Below the pieces are notes generated by a model that made no database searches, was not told where the DNA came from, and worked only from the letters and a program-made list of their open reading frames with translations. The position numbers and the translations under genes were made by a program. A DNA stretch of 64,000 nucleotides from Kalaharituber pfeilii (Eukaryota; Ascomycota; Pezizomycetes; Pezizales; Pezizaceae), in NCBI GenBank assembly GCA_015179045.1, contig WHUZ01000013.1:1178001-1242000 (forward strand). Reading direction: 5' to 3'. Of this stretch, positions 37,100-49,907 are shown in pieces (position 1 is the first letter of the stretch; every line of letters begins with the position of its first letter).

Positions 37100-38242
37100 T
37101 TATTGGAGGTAAGGAGTGATATATTTCGCATCAAACCAGCCAATCTTCTCGTATGCCGACCACAACTTGGAAGCCTTGTTGACATCAATCTTGCATGCCT
37201 TCTGACTGTCCGTCTTCCTAAATTCCATTCCTTGTCTAGCACGCTCAATTTTCTCCTTGAAGATCCTCCTCTTGGAAGTTAGGTAGGATGCGCATGACAA
37301 TCGGAGAACGGAAGCGAGGTGAATTTCGGCCGGATGAAGGAGGTGCCTGTGTGGGTCATTCGAGAGATCCAAAGGAGTTCCTTTCCATTCGACCCTAAAT
37401 TTAGAATTTTCATTTAAAGAAGACAGTGGAGGGCACAAGTCAGGAATTGACTCAAAGTCAGTGTCCTCGCGAGTGGCAGGCTGTCTAGTACGAACTGCTG
37501 TAGATGCAGGACTAGTGATTCTAGCATCCCTTGCAAAAGCCTCAAAGCTTCCATGCGGCCTCACTGGAACTTTTGGTGTTCTTGGTGGCCGTTGAATCTT
37601 AACTGGAGATGATGTTGGAATTGGTTTGCGAGCCGGAGCCAAGGCCCGTACAGCTGTAGAAGTAATAGTACCAGTAGAAACCGGAACCTTCGGCATCCTC
37701 TGCAGAGTAGACCATTGAGTTGGAACATTTGCCATATATCTCTTTTCTCTTTCAAGCCACCTCCCTGGATCCCGGCGACATAGTTCGAAAGCTGCCGACA
37801 CAAAGACCTGATATTCTTGTACTGTTGGTTTCAGTTTAGAGTCAGTCGTTGATGCGGTTCTCTTTGAAATCAGATCATGGAATTGTTCCTCGTCGTTGAA
37901 TAGAGGCCTCTGTGACGCAAGTGCTGGAGAATTTGGTACAGAGAAGAGTTCTGGATCTGACATTCCTACAGCCGGCTCACTTGAAGCTTGAACACCACGT
38001 GGGAATGGTGAGGGAGGAGGTGAAAGGAGTGAAGCCATGTTCTTGGGGGGGCCGAGAGCTGGGGGTGAGTTATCCAACTTCTGAGCCGAATGCTTCTGAA
38101 CGCCAACCATTGGCTCCGAGGAACTGTAACGGGTGGCTGTCAATGCCGGGGAGACGAATCTATCGTACGGGAGAGCTTCAGGAGGGGAGGCCATTGGGTT
38201 TTTGTTATGAATGTGAGGTGTAGAAGATGAAGCTGAATCCAT
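37100..38242 (-). CDS. FUN19: SWIRM-domain protein, Fun19 type
   Basis: A 380-residue intronless gene whose C-terminus (about residues 285-378) is a SWIRM domain: LHPAEIHLASVLRLSCASYL, then the basic helix TSKRRIFKEKIERA and the closing KLWSAYEKIGWFDAKYITPYL. SWIRM domains are helical modules of chromatin proteins. This single-domain layout with a disordered Ser/Pro-rich N-terminus is that of yeast Fun19 and the related fission-yeast proteins tied to histone deacetylase complexes. The middle (about 125-185) has a second conserved-looking patch, EYQVFVSAAFELCRRDPGRW. I start at the ATG at 38242 (MDSASSSTPH). The frame is open a little further up but without another ATG. DNA or nucleosome contact is family knowledge, not visible here. 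Confidence 0.87.
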   Translation of the reverse strand: MDSASSSTPHIHNKNPMASPPEALPYDRFVSPALTATRYSSSEPMVGVQKHSAQKLDNSPPALGPPKNMASLLSPPPSPFPRGVQASSEPAVGMSDPELFSVPNSPALASQRPLFNDEEQFHDLISKRTASTTDSKLKPTVQEYQVFVSAAFELCRRDPGRWLEREKRYMANVPTQWSTLQRMPKVPVSTGTITSTAVRALAPARKPIPTSSPVKIQRPPRTPKVPVRPHGSFEAFARDARITSPASTAVRTRQPATREDTDFESIPDLCPPLSSLNENSKFRVEWKGTPLDLSNDPHRHLLHPAEIHLASVLRLSCASYLTSKRRIFKEKIERARQGMEFRKTDSQKACKIDVNKASKLWSAYEKIGWFDAKYITPYLQ

Positions 38243-38689
38243 GTTTATGTTCAACTGGGATGTGACTCTACTCCTCGATGAGTATTTATTCGAGCAGGCT
38301 GCGCCAGGTGTTCAGGAGAGAATACCTGACGCGTGTTGAGCTGTTTCCGTTCTGCGAGGTGGCAAACGAGGTGAGACACTTTGGGGGATTGGGGGCGGGG
38401 GGAGAGCAGTGGGAAGAGAGCTGAAACTTGTGCGCGTACTTGATTTACAGTTAGTATATTAGCTTTGTGCTGTTCTGCCCGAAGCTGTAGGGAGCTCAAA
38501 GCTACCTTCAGAATCCAAAAGGGTATGAAGGGAGATGGAGAGGGCGTAGCAGCGGCAGTACTTATAGGACTGTGCAAGCAGACCCAGCAGATTGGATGAG
38601 GATGACAGCAGAGCAGCAGAGCAGCGGAGCGGTGAGCAAGCGGGCGGGCTGGTGGGGTTGGTTATGTACGGGATGTACGTATGGGCGCT

Positions 38690-38770
38690 GGGGGGGGGGG
38701 GGGGGGGGGGGAGGGGGGGGGGGATGAGTAGGAAGGAGCTAGCTTGGGATGGGGGGGGGGGGGGGGGGGG
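38690..38770. repeat. Poly-G tracts (22, 11 and 20)
   Basis: G runs at 38690-38711, 38713-38723 and 38751-38770, about 450-530 bp upstream of the FUN19-like start. As a group they could form G-quadruplexes. Confidence 0.9.
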
Positions 38771-39023
38771 AGGGGTGAGTTGTGCGTGTGAACGAGGTGG
38801 GAGGATGTGCAGGGTATGGATGAGCGTATGTATCGAAACTGAGGCAGGGCAGACAATGGAAATTAAATTAAGCAGAGGGTGGTGTGGACAGGACGGAGGT
38901 GTGGGTGGCCGCCGGGTGGTGTGGGTGGGCTGGTGGTGGTAGCGGTGGTGGCAGCGGTGGTGGTAGCGGTGATGGGTGGTGGTGGATGGGTGGCCTTCTG
39001 CTGCGTGCGTGTGGATGGGGTGG

Positions 39024-39024
<1 letters not shown>

Positions 39025-39057
<33 letters not shown>

Positions 39058-39145
39058 GCCTGCTGCCCGCCTGCTGCCCGCCTGCGCTGATCGAGAAGAC
39101 GGCGGAGAATGGAACGACCGCGCTGCTGCAGCAGCAGCAGCAGCA
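39025..39145. repeat. CTG/CAG triplet repeats
   Basis: About ten and a half CTG units at 39025-39056, a GCCTGCTGCCC-type degenerate copy after that, and a palindromic CTGCTGCAGCAGCAGCAGCAG block at 39122-39145. The two orientations together could fold into a hairpin. Confidence 0.85.
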
Positions 39146-39319
39146 AGCTCAGGTACCTCCTGGAACACTGCCGGCCGCTCAGCGCTGCTCCTGCTGCTGC
39201 ACGGGCGGCGACGGAGGTAAGCGCGACGCCCAGGCCGGCCGCCCCATCCCACACGCGGGTGCTCGATGCCCTGACTTCAGCAGGTCCCTCTTAATCCCGA
39301 CCGATGCCCTCCCTGCCCT

Positions 39320-39337
39320 CCCCCCCCCCCCCCCCCC
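39320..39337. repeat. Poly-C run (18)
   Basis: An unbroken run of 18 cytosines, followed within 150 bp by further C-runs and three near-copies of GCTGCCATCGC. Confidence 0.85.
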
Positions 39338-41496
39338 ATTGCTCGCTGCTGCCATCGCGCTGCTGCCATCGCGCTGCTGCCATCGCGCTGCTCCCGTTGG
39401 TCAATGCCCTGCTCCCGCCGCTGGTGCCCCATCACCAACCCACCGCTGCCCAGCCCCAGCCCTGCTTAGCCATGATCCCCCCCCCCCCTCCCCCCGACTG
39501 TCACTGCAGCCTCCCTCCGGTCAATTGTTGGTGGAATTGGAATTGGCGTAGCGTCGTCCGCGCAATCTCACACGCCGCAGAGTCGAGTGACCCATTGGAC
39601 GGGGGTGCGGATAAGGAGCGCTGGGGTCAGAGGCTGAGGAACCGGTCGAGCGAGCGAGGCCGCAATTCGAGGGCCAGCGAGCTTTTGGCGGAGAGGTGCT
39701 GTTAACGTTCACTGCTGGTGTGGTGGGTAGGTGCCTCCGAGTGGTGAGTGCAGTGGTGGTCGGTTGGGGGGATGATTGCATGGATGGAAAATGGATGAAA
39801 AATTGCAATGGTAAAACGGTGCGTTGCGTCTTGCCCATACAGAATGCTGCATGTTGGCGCAGCGGTCTCCTGGCGCGCGCAATGCAGCCTGAAAATTGAA
39901 TGAAACAATGTCCGCCAGAGCGGGATACAATGGAATCACAACTTGGAATCAATGGGGGAAAAAATAATACAATACAAGTCGAAAGGCAATCTCCCAAAAT
40001 TGGCCTTGATCATATCGAACAGCTAGAAAATCACATACATCCACGCACATTTGATGCCAATGTGCATCTTGCAGGAGTATGTGGGCAGCAATTGACTGAA
40101 GGGCCTGAATTCAATTGAGAGAAAAGGGCCCTCCTTTAGCCTTGGGGCGATTAGCCGCCCTATCTGGGGGCGATCCGCTTGGGGACAGCGGCGCGAGCAG
40201 GTGCCTAATGATGAGGCCAAATTGGATGGAATCCAGCTCAGCAGCCAGCCCACACAGGCAGCTCCCCCTGCCAATTGAGCCCATTGCTCACACGCCCTGG
40301 CACGCACGCACACGCATAGATGTTCACACATACTCACACTCAAACAAGCACCTATGCAAGCTGCCAACGTTGGCGACTTTGGTCAGATTGGTGTGCGCGC
40401 TGCGCTGCATTGCTCATTCCTTGTGGCAGTGTCGTCTTGAGTCCTCCACTGATAGGAATTCGCAACAGCAAGCATGACGACGGGGGGGGGGCGGGGGGGT
40501 TGCAGGGGGCTACAAAAGATGAGACTGATCTGATTCTCGAAGCGTCCTTCGCGGACGGTGAAGGCATGCTGGGGCGCTTGAGGCTAGAACCGCGCGGGGT
40601 GCGGAGGGCCTTGCGGCCTGCCCCATGTGCCAGGGGGGGTCTCGTGAGTTGTGGGGCGTGCCAGCCCTCTCGTATTGGGAGGGTGACGACGCGGGGGCAG
40701 AAGCCAATGGCATCGAATGAGCAGCCTAGCATAGTTGCGACCCGAGGCAGCCAAAGTTCCTGAGCACTAAGGATGGAGATACGGTGAGTCTGGGCACGAG
40801 AACAGAGATACGGGGGGCACCCTTAGAACACGACCGCGATAATCTAAGGAGCGATCAGCTAGCACAATTGACTCAATTTGAGCGCAGCAGCGCAGCAAGT
40901 GACTCTACTCCACAGAGTCGGCAGGGAGATCCACATCCCCACAAAACCCGTCGCATGAGCAAGAAATGGGCTGCGGAGCAGGGCTGGCGGGGAGGAGCTG
41001 TCGGGCTGCACTACCTTCGTTGCTCCAGCGGCCGCGGCGATAGGAGTAGCAACTGAGTAGGGGTAGGCTTGGCCACAGACACTTATGCAGGGAACGCAGC
41101 GATGCCGGAGCCACAAGCACGCATGCGACCTGTATGCATAGAGCCTTCACCAGTACAAGTATCCTAGGCACGGTAGGCTGAACAGGTACCAGCGCGCTGC
41201 GCGTAGGATGGTCGACGTCTTTGAGCGTGAGGTGGATTGAAGGCTCATCCGCGGCATTGAACATTGAGCATACAGCGTAAGCTCTCGATTGGATCCGCTC
41301 TGGCACCTACATCGGTGGCCCGTTGGCCTTGCGGTAGGCCTCCACTGGGTTCGATGCTTTCCAGTAGTACCGCCGGTACTGCGCCATTGCCTCGCAGCCC
41401 CCACGCCTGCACGTTATTGCTATATCCAGAATAAGAAACCTCAAGCTCAGGCAGGCGCTTGGAGGTTTTGCAGGACTCCTGTCGCATCACGCCTTA

Positions 41497-41612
41497 CTCG
41501 CTGCCAGCATAAAGTTTCGCACAAGCGCGACAGTTGGAGTGGTCTGCGTAGAAAGGATTTTTGCGGCAGGACAGACCTACGCACTTGTGCGAAACTTTAT
41601 GCTGGTAGCGAG
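41497..41612. mobile_element. MITE-like element with 32-bp terminal inverted repeats and TA target duplication
   Basis: A 116-bp unit starts CTCGCTGCCAGCATAAAGTT and ends with the reverse complement of CTCGCTACCAGCATAAAGTT. The inverted repeats are 32 bp with two mismatches (41497-41528 and 41581-41612). A TA dinucleotide flanks each side (41495-41496 and 41613-41614), the target-site duplication of the Tc1/mariner superfamily. The inside is 52 bp and cannot code for a transposase, so it is non-autonomous. The transposase fragment at 10337 is of the right superfamily, but I see no sequence linking the two. The arms could also pair as a cruciform. Confidence 0.85.
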
Positions 41613-42423
41613 TACATATTCCATCACAATGTAAACCGCAATGTGTCTGAACAACGAGCACTCCTAGCAAGATAAGCAATGCTCTTTCCGCGTTCCTAGC
41701 CCAATTGGACATATCTCCACACCACATGTTATGTATGCGAGTACGCTTCTCTATATCATATCCTAGAGCCGCTGTCGGATACATGCATACTTCTAGTCTC
41801 CCGCACCTGCTTATCGCGACGTACACCCTCTCTCGTGTACAGCATGGTGTGAGAGCTCTCCGCTGCTCTTTTGCTGTTACTCCTGTGACTCTGCTCTGCT
41901 CGCCTTGAATTTAGAATTAAAGCTTCGATTGTGCTTCCATCCGCCCGCATAAACCTGCTCTAAGCACCCAACTGGCATTAATTACCAACACAGCAGCAGT
42001 ACGGTTAGCAATGGTAGATACTACAGACTAATAACTTCATAATGTTTGTTTTATTACACTTTTCTTTTCTTTTCTTTTTTTTTTTTTCCTTTTCTTTCTT
42101 TTTTCCCTCAATTTTCCCGATCCCTTGCACAGATATACAAAGTAATTGCCCGTTTACTAATAAATGTCTGTATTTGAAAGCAGCTGCACTAAAAGATTTC
42201 GACTCATGTATGGATGCTATGCTTTATCATTGCAATCGGCTGTGTATGTTGGGCGGGTGGCAATTCCCCCCCAATGCCGAGCGCACTGCAGGAAGACACT
42301 TCTATGGCATTATGATTCAATCATTGCCATATTCATCGCCTACTCCGCGTAGTCTTTCTATGCAGGTATGAGTAGATACAAGTAAGTATACTACCTAATG
42401 GTACGTCACAATGCTACAAACGC

Positions 42424-42451
42424 CTGGGGACGAGGCTAGTCACAATGTGAC
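42424..42451 (+). repeat. 15-bp word repeated in the window, followed by a perfect hairpin
   Basis: CTGGGGACGAGGCTA at 42424-42438 occurs again in the same orientation at 50203-50217. At the first site it is followed directly by the 13-bp inverted repeat GTCACAATGTGAC. It may mark the ends of old copies of one dispersed repeat. Confidence 0.5.
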
Positions 42452-45400
42452 ATCTATCTGTAATATTGCCCCGCTGTAGTAAGCTCTTGAACAACAGACT
42501 AGCTATTGCAACTTTGGAATTTGAATTACTCAGCTGAAAACGCAGGTACCGAGGAACAACCTCCCTGTCTAGGCTCAGTCTCGACCCGGAGCTGCCGGGC
42601 GAGAATGCAATTTTCCCCATGATATATTAGAATAATATAGTTGGCTCTCTGATCATGGATATGTGCATGGACCTATGCACTGGCATGTGCACTGTACCAC
42701 TAATAATTGAACATGCAGAGTACGTACTTCTGGAAGGATGCTCCAGGCCCGAATTCTGTCACTGGACTCCATCTGTGCTCTGTGGAAGCATACGTATGCT
42801 TTGAAATTGCCCAAGCCTCAGCCTCGAAATCGAACTGAATTGGGCTCAGGGGTCAATAGCCAACCAGGAAGCGCCCTATTACCAGTCTCCCTGCCTCAAC
42901 TTAAGGTATGAAAATTACATAGCTGTTCAGGTTTGCCTCCGTGGGCGGGTGACTCCAGGCACATCGATAGCAAAACGAAACCACATACGTTTCTCGTAAC
43001 TATCACATACCTGCTACACCCGTGATGTGCTCGGTAACACCGTACTAGTACAGAACTCACACTAGGGACTCGGAATGCCTGGTGAAGGTAATTCACTTCC
43101 GCGTGCCGCTTGAAAGATCTCCATGAATGATGGGCCGGGGACAAGGTTACTGCACCTCTCACCTTCCCTGAAGGCGGCTCAGCAACTAGGCAAGGGACCA
43201 CAACTTGGTACTGTACCACGAGGGAAATCTCACTAGTCTTCGTTGACCACATGCTCATCGCCCCCTCCCCATCTTGTCTCATGTCTCGCACACCTCAGAC
43301 TCGTCACCTTCATCCCTTCCCCCAACCTTTCCGCGAAGATCATCCCAAACATTGAGGGGGACAGAAAGGCAATTGCGGATGTTGTCCTCTTGACCCGATC
43401 TGCTGATTCCATATGCATACAAGACCAAGGCAGCAATGGTTCAATCAGGTCTTGGAAATTCAAGCTAATCGCGGCCAAGCGGCCGTTCCGACCCCCCCTT
43501 CCCATGGCCTCTTCGTAATTTATTACTTCCTTTTTCGGAAAAGCAATATATCTACGAGTATTATTTATGGATTATTTTGTAGCATTTTCGGAAAAGCAGG
43601 TAGAGGGCTTCTAGCCGCAAGAAAACCCCTCGCATTCGCAAATGCACGCAGGGTAAGCCTAGCTGAGAGGTACTTGTATCTGAGCAACATAGGTGAATAC
43701 TCAAAATGGCAACTAGTGTTAAGGGCAGCAATACCGCTTTGCGCAAGGGATAGCGTTTTGCTCATTTATTGTCGCACCGGCTCTCAGTCCCCGAGTTCCC
43801 CGATTAAGGAAATTGCAAGCTGTGAGAGCGAGGGCGAGAAAAGGAGGGATCTTCTGGTTTTGATGATATCGCCAGCGCTCTGGGGGTGCGGCTGATTGGC
43901 AAATCATCCTGAAGCATATGGAAGGCTGCTTCGGCAGTAATCTCGTGACTACTTCGGTGGGTAATCCGGAGTGAAGTTCGCTAGCTGGCATCCATGTATC
44001 GGCGCAATTGTGCCTACACGCATTATTCTAGCTTTCTTGTGCGTCTACGGTTGCCTTTGAATTATTCTGGCATTTGTTGTGACGGGTGAAGCTCATGTCG
44101 AAGCCAGAGTTTGCAAGTATTTTGTAGTAGGACAAAAGGTGTACATGCTAAACGGTGGACAGCACAGCCAAGAGCGTCACAAACTCACCCCTACAACGTG
44201 CAGGCATCCAACAACACAGAGCAGCGGCGAGGCGCTCATGATCAGCCCTGCAATCTTTTAGAGACAGGGCGAAATCCTATCGACAGGCGCCTAGCTCCGA
44301 TCATAAGAAACAAACTCAATTGGGAGCGGCAGCATTGCATACATTGCTTGTAACGTTTGAACATATGGCTGATATAACGTGTGTTTTCTGCGTTGTATGC
44401 TGTGCTGGCGGCTGTCGCCCTAGAATGACAGCTGTCTCTCGACCCGGATGCTGAGCAATTATTGGGCAATTCGTAAGCAATCGTGAGCTCGTGATGTTCC
44501 TCTAGCCCGTAGATTATAGATTGCCTTGAGTCTGAGCTACGTAAGACAAAGAGCCTTACAAGTTCAGGCCGTCCTATGGCTTAGATGAAGCTTCGTGAGA
44601 TGTACTACTATGGTTCTTATAGATGTAATGAGCGTCCAGTAAATGCACGCATATGAGTATTAATTCTATAGGCATATTTTTATTACAAATATAGGACCAA
44701 TTGATCTCGTGCCCAGATTGGGACCATTGAGAAATAGAAGAAATGGGCCCAGTGTTAGGAGGAGTGTAGAGTTGACGTCGCCTGCTATCTCCGACTCCCC
44801 TTGTAGTACTGTCTCGTGCTTCTACTCACTTGACTAACTTTCCACATAGGCATAGCCCCATGCGTAGGCAACTCTTGGGCATCCATAGTTCTTAAAGGTC
44901 CAATATGCTCCACTGGTATCTGGACAAAATCCAATCAAGATATTTTACGTCAACCATCATTCCCAATCCGTCGGCATTAACGTTCCGCCCTGGCCGGCCG
45001 GCCACCGGGCAAAGCGAGCGAGCGATCCAAGTGGCCAAAGGACAGATTGATCATCAACATGGGTCCCGGCATCAGCATCTCAATCGCGATCGATACCGAT
45101 ATGGATACTATTCGAGCGTCGAAGCAGTCCCGTCCATCCGGCCATCCATAAGCGCGGCGCCACGCACGGTTTTGACCCTGTATGTTGCACTAATGTGCAT
45201 GCAGATGTTATGCGAACCGGAAGGAGGAGTGTAGGCTTGGGACCTACGTTGGAGTGCGAGAACACATTGAAATCTTGATACTTACACTTGAGTTGATAAT
45301 AGAGATACACTTTATGCAACCAGCCTACAGATGTTTCTCCCTGGATACAGACATTGCATCCTGGAACTCTCTCACCCTATCACTCTCTCACTGGCACCCT

Positions 45401-45453
45401 ATCAGCCCATGTATGTCTATGACCAGCCAGCTCTTATCGATATGAACTTCACA

Positions 45454-45496
45454 CATATAAGTGTGTGCGTTCATCTATATATATCACACTTATATG
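45454..45496. repeat. 12-bp perfect inverted repeat (hairpin)
   Basis: CATATAAGTGTG at 45454-45465 and its exact reverse complement at 45485-45496, with a 19-base AT-rich spacer. There is no gene next to it whose terminator it could be. Confidence 0.7.
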
Positions 45497-48400
45497 ATAG
45501 AATTCGTGGATAAAGTTTCATATCCATAAATCCATATTAATTTGATGCTATAGGGGAGCGCGCATTATAGATTATAACCTACCCAAACTTAGTCAGCATA
45601 AGATATCAATATGCACTCAATTACAATCACATGTTACGCCAAATACGTTATTGGCACTGCGTGGGTTCCTACATGAAATGGCCAGGATGCGGAATTATGG
45701 AAATGGGAAAAATATCGCAGCCAAGTCTTCTATTGATAGTTGGCAAAACCCAGACAGCTGAGGCGTTTAAGAAAGCTGCATGATAAGTCTGGTTCCAGTA
45801 CATTCTGATGTTTGACCTTGGCAGTGGTTTTGGCAGTGCCTATTGTCTACGTGCAATTGGTCGTAATCGCGCTGACCGTTAGTTGTGCTAGTACATTCCA
45901 GAGCGAAGAAATCAATTGCAGACTCGGAAATGTGGAAGTTTACGGAAGTCATTCTCAGATCAGATAAGCTTGTTTCTTGCAACATGTCAATTTTGTCTGA
46001 TTATTTCTGGCTTTTTGCAATTTACAATCATATCACCGCTTACGTCACAGTTCGATCTTCGAGCAAAAGCTTTCCGTCCACCAGGTAATCGACATTCACT
46101 GATCCACTTGACATGATATTCTCCTCATATCCCCAGCACATCACACCACAGCCTAGTCCACAAACCCCGTATCGACACTGTACCGGCGCGCTGTTCCTGC
46201 ACTACACTGCAACTTACATATCTGCAGCCCCAATTGCAATCCGGATCCCTCCGACAGCAGTGCCTGTCGTTTCGATCACAACGTCAACCCTTCGTTGAAT
46301 GTGAGGTGATCTACGTTCCATAGATAGGTATGAGGTGCTTGAGGTATGCATGTATGCGTGACTGTGCATGCAACGCAGCCACCTACCGAAGCCATCGCTG
46401 GTTTCGTAAGGAAGGGTTCGTTTGGGAGTGGGGGGGGGGGGTGGTAGCTGGTGGGGTGATGAATTGTAGACTGATAATGTGGGGTATGTCTCGGGTGGAG
46501 GAGTATGGGGAGATGTGAGCTCGAGGTGGGATGATTAATTTGGCGCCGAAGTTTGGGCACGAATTGAACGGGAATTGGTTCATCAGCGATATTAACAATT
46601 CAATTAATCCTGCTTCGTATATACTCGAGTACGCAACTTGCCTCATTTATCGGGCTTAATTGCAACTTACCTGAGCTCGTATATATGATGCGTACCATGA
46701 GTGGGCCGCAATTGCAACCCGACACCTGAATTCCGCGGGTATCCAATCACAATTGTGCAGTACCACACTTTCCAGTATTTGTGGAATTCGAACTATGATG
46801 GTATATTACCCCAAAAAACATAGTCAAGTATCGATATTCAGACGTAGCCAATTCCCAAATTCAATTCGATGTCCCGCTGACGGGAGGGCGGGCGGGCGCC
46901 GCGGCGCATAGAGCCACCCGGAAGCTGCAGGTTACCTAGCACTGTAGTATTGCATACTCAGAAATAGGTTTGTACAGTACTTCGGTAACATTTTTAATAT
47001 CCCCTGCATGAAGGGGGTACAAAGCTATCAATGGACAAGAACTCAAACGTACTCTACATGTACTTGTGTGTACCTATACCCTCATTCAGCTCGTACAATT
47101 CCTTGCCAAGCTCAAACAAATCGAAACATGTCACCAGCGGTTAAATACCTTTTTTTTTTCCCGTTTCTTTTCCAAGTATATGTGGTGCTTCTCTGTCTAA
47201 CTTTGTTGAATTTTGACAATTCCTCGGCGCTTCAATTGCGCTCTGTGTTAGATTAGTTTTGTAGGCATTTGGCATTGCCCGCATAGATAACTCCCGCTCC
47301 TCTTCCAGTTGGGGTTCCCCTAAAAATGGATTCGGGCTCGGCGGCTAAGCGAGCAGGCTGCACTTTTTCCAACGGCGCCAAATGATTAGGACGCTAATGA
47401 GTCCGGCAGGGGTCCCAGGGCAGGGCGTGAGGTGCGACAACGTTATCGATAAAGTGATCTTGAACACTCAGCTCTTCGTATCAAAGCTTGGCTGCACTGG
47501 CGTGCATGGGAATACGATGTATGGATTCGGGTTGGAATTACGCCGGCGGGCGAGTCGGTTTAAATTCTAATGTAAAAAGCCAATATAAATCACAAGAAAG
47601 TCATGAGTTCGCGACATATACTTGACAATTATACATAATTGGGTTTAAAATGTAACAAACATAAAATTTTGAATTTCCCTTCCTTCTCCCGCCGCCTTTT
47701 CCTTGCAGCCTGCAGGCGATCACAGTTTTCCGTTATATACCTCGGTTGCTTCCGGATCAATAAGTAGAATTCAATTGCTATGAAGGATTACCGCATGGCG
47801 CAGGCTGACCGTCATGCGGCTGCCGTGATCATTTTGCAATTGCAACTGAGCGTTTTACAAGAGATCAACATATCTCCAATGTCAAATTGCGCTAGTTATA
47901 GTGAATGTTCTGTCAATGCAGAACTGGATCGCCGGTCGGAAAGCCAAGTGGCCTTTGCACAAAGAATTGCCAATTGCTAGTCACAATAGCACTGAGGCAT
48001 GGATTTCCAATGTGCCTGCGGAGTACAGTCGAATGTTAAAGAAAAAACGGAAAAAAAAAAAAAAAATGAAAAATGAAAAAGGAAGGCGGCGCATATTCTC
48101 GAAGTTACTTTTATCGAGGACAATTTGCAACACTAATAATGAGGGAAAAAAACTAGAAGCAAGGAAGGGAATTAGTCACAAAACGTGTACCGTGTTTGCA
48201 TGTACGAATCAGAAGGCGCTTTCCATTGTTGTGATTTGATGGGGGAATTGAGGATCGTGAATTAGTTGCAGGTTTTTCGTAGTTGGTGCAACGCAACATA
48301 GGAGTGTCGGGTAGAGTAGTGGAGCCTGGGCGTGCAGCCGTTGGAGAACATATGACGGCTCCCGGCTCTGGGAGAATGAGAATTTACGAGGTTTGATTTT

Positions 48401-49907
48401 AAGAGACTAATGAGAACTTGGACTGGGAGTGGGTTGCTATATTTATCGAGGGACCGGAATGCATAAGCATGGTGTTACCTACGTAAGATCGCGAAGCATA
48501 CAACGTAATGCGGCACCGAGAGCTATCATAAGCTATTGATGCCTCAACGACGTTCCAGAATTGATTCTGGTTCAGTTGTGGGCTATTGGGGGATTTCTTT
48601 CTTCCTTTGACTTTATTTCTCATTATTATTCCCACTCGTTCAGCTTTTCACCGTTATGGAAGTTGAATCCAAAGACTAGCTCACTTCAGTAGTGACCTGT
48701 CCGAGTACTTTCATTCTCATCAGCTTCAGATTTGGAAGCAATGCAAATGAGACATCGCACATCGCTCTCTTCTATAGCTGTCAATTCTCCCAAATTCAAT
48801 TCTATTCCAATCGCGCGCCCCCCTCATGTTCTCCTCCTTCAGCTTCCTCCTCCAACTTGGAGGTTGCCACTGATGTCACGATCAAGCCACTCAGCAAAAA
48901 GGGGAAATCGAAAAAAAAAAAAAGTTATAAATCCCCGCAGTCAATCGCTCAATTGAATATTTACTTCCCTAGCCACTTACCCAATCAAGCTAACCACTTA
49001 CCCGCACTTCCAATATCCCAATACAGCATTCATACTTATACCCTCGTACATACATACATAAGCAACTCACTCACACATAACAAACATAGTATCTGAGTCA
49101 CATGAGGTTTAATAATGTTATTGGCTACGCGAATAGTTTCCGGCCCATAATCCCCCTGTCGTTTTGGCAAGCGAGCCACATGGGCAGTAAGCATGACGAT
49201 TGACGATGAGGCTGTATGTGGGGAAAATGAAACACACTTAAAAAAAAGAAAAAGAAAAATTGATTCAATGGCAAGGGTATTCTGTTGAGGGGAGGAGGAA
49301 TATTGAAAAGCTCTTATGGGATTGGAGATTTGGACAGCATGGGTTAACGTCATGTGGCCTTGGGATTTTTTGTTGTTTTGACTCACAAATTGTTTTGTTT
49401 GAGAGTTTTTAAATGTGTTCTGACAGGACTGGAGTGCAAATTGGCAATTGTTAATGAAGGGGAAAAAAAAAAAAGAAAAAAAAAAAAAAAAACATACAAC
49501 ATTACTTGCTCTCAATCCATTTCACCAATTGCAATATCCCTCAATGACCTTGGATATATATATGTATGTAAGGTGAGCCAATTACATTTTTTATTATTTA
49601 TTATTATTATTATTTTTTTGATCAGCCCGAAAAGCCTAAAATTTCGGATTCGGTGACGACGTACAGCTTTTCCTGCAAGCTTCAGCTTGAATTGCAAAAC
49701 GAGGGAACCGCAAGTCACATCAGCTAGCTTTCACCTCACATGGTATGTATCCAACATGCCCAGGAAATATTAATAAAATAAATAAGTAGATAACTAAAAG
49801 CAACATCTTTGTCTACGCTGCCTTTGAGCCATCCTGTGCATCCCTGCCCTATGGAACTGAGGCATGTAGTAGCTGACGAGACAGGGTATTTGTAACTGGG
49901 TGCTAAT

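Larger units (their letters stand above)
38243..41496. other. GC-rich gene-free region with homopolymers and triplet repeats
   Basis: No gene supported. It starts with the FUN19-like promoter. Between 38690 and 39500 are long G and C runs and CTG/CAG repeats, which create open frames on both strands (poly-Gln, poly-Ala, poly-Leu, poly-Cys). I do not call these frames. From 40100 to 41300 the DNA is GC-rich and unremarkable. Confidence 0.5.

Noticed and set aside
38863..39252. Minus-strand frames with poly-Gln and poly-Ala
   Set aside because: Produced by the CTG/CAG repeats in any frame; no conserved domain, no splice context.
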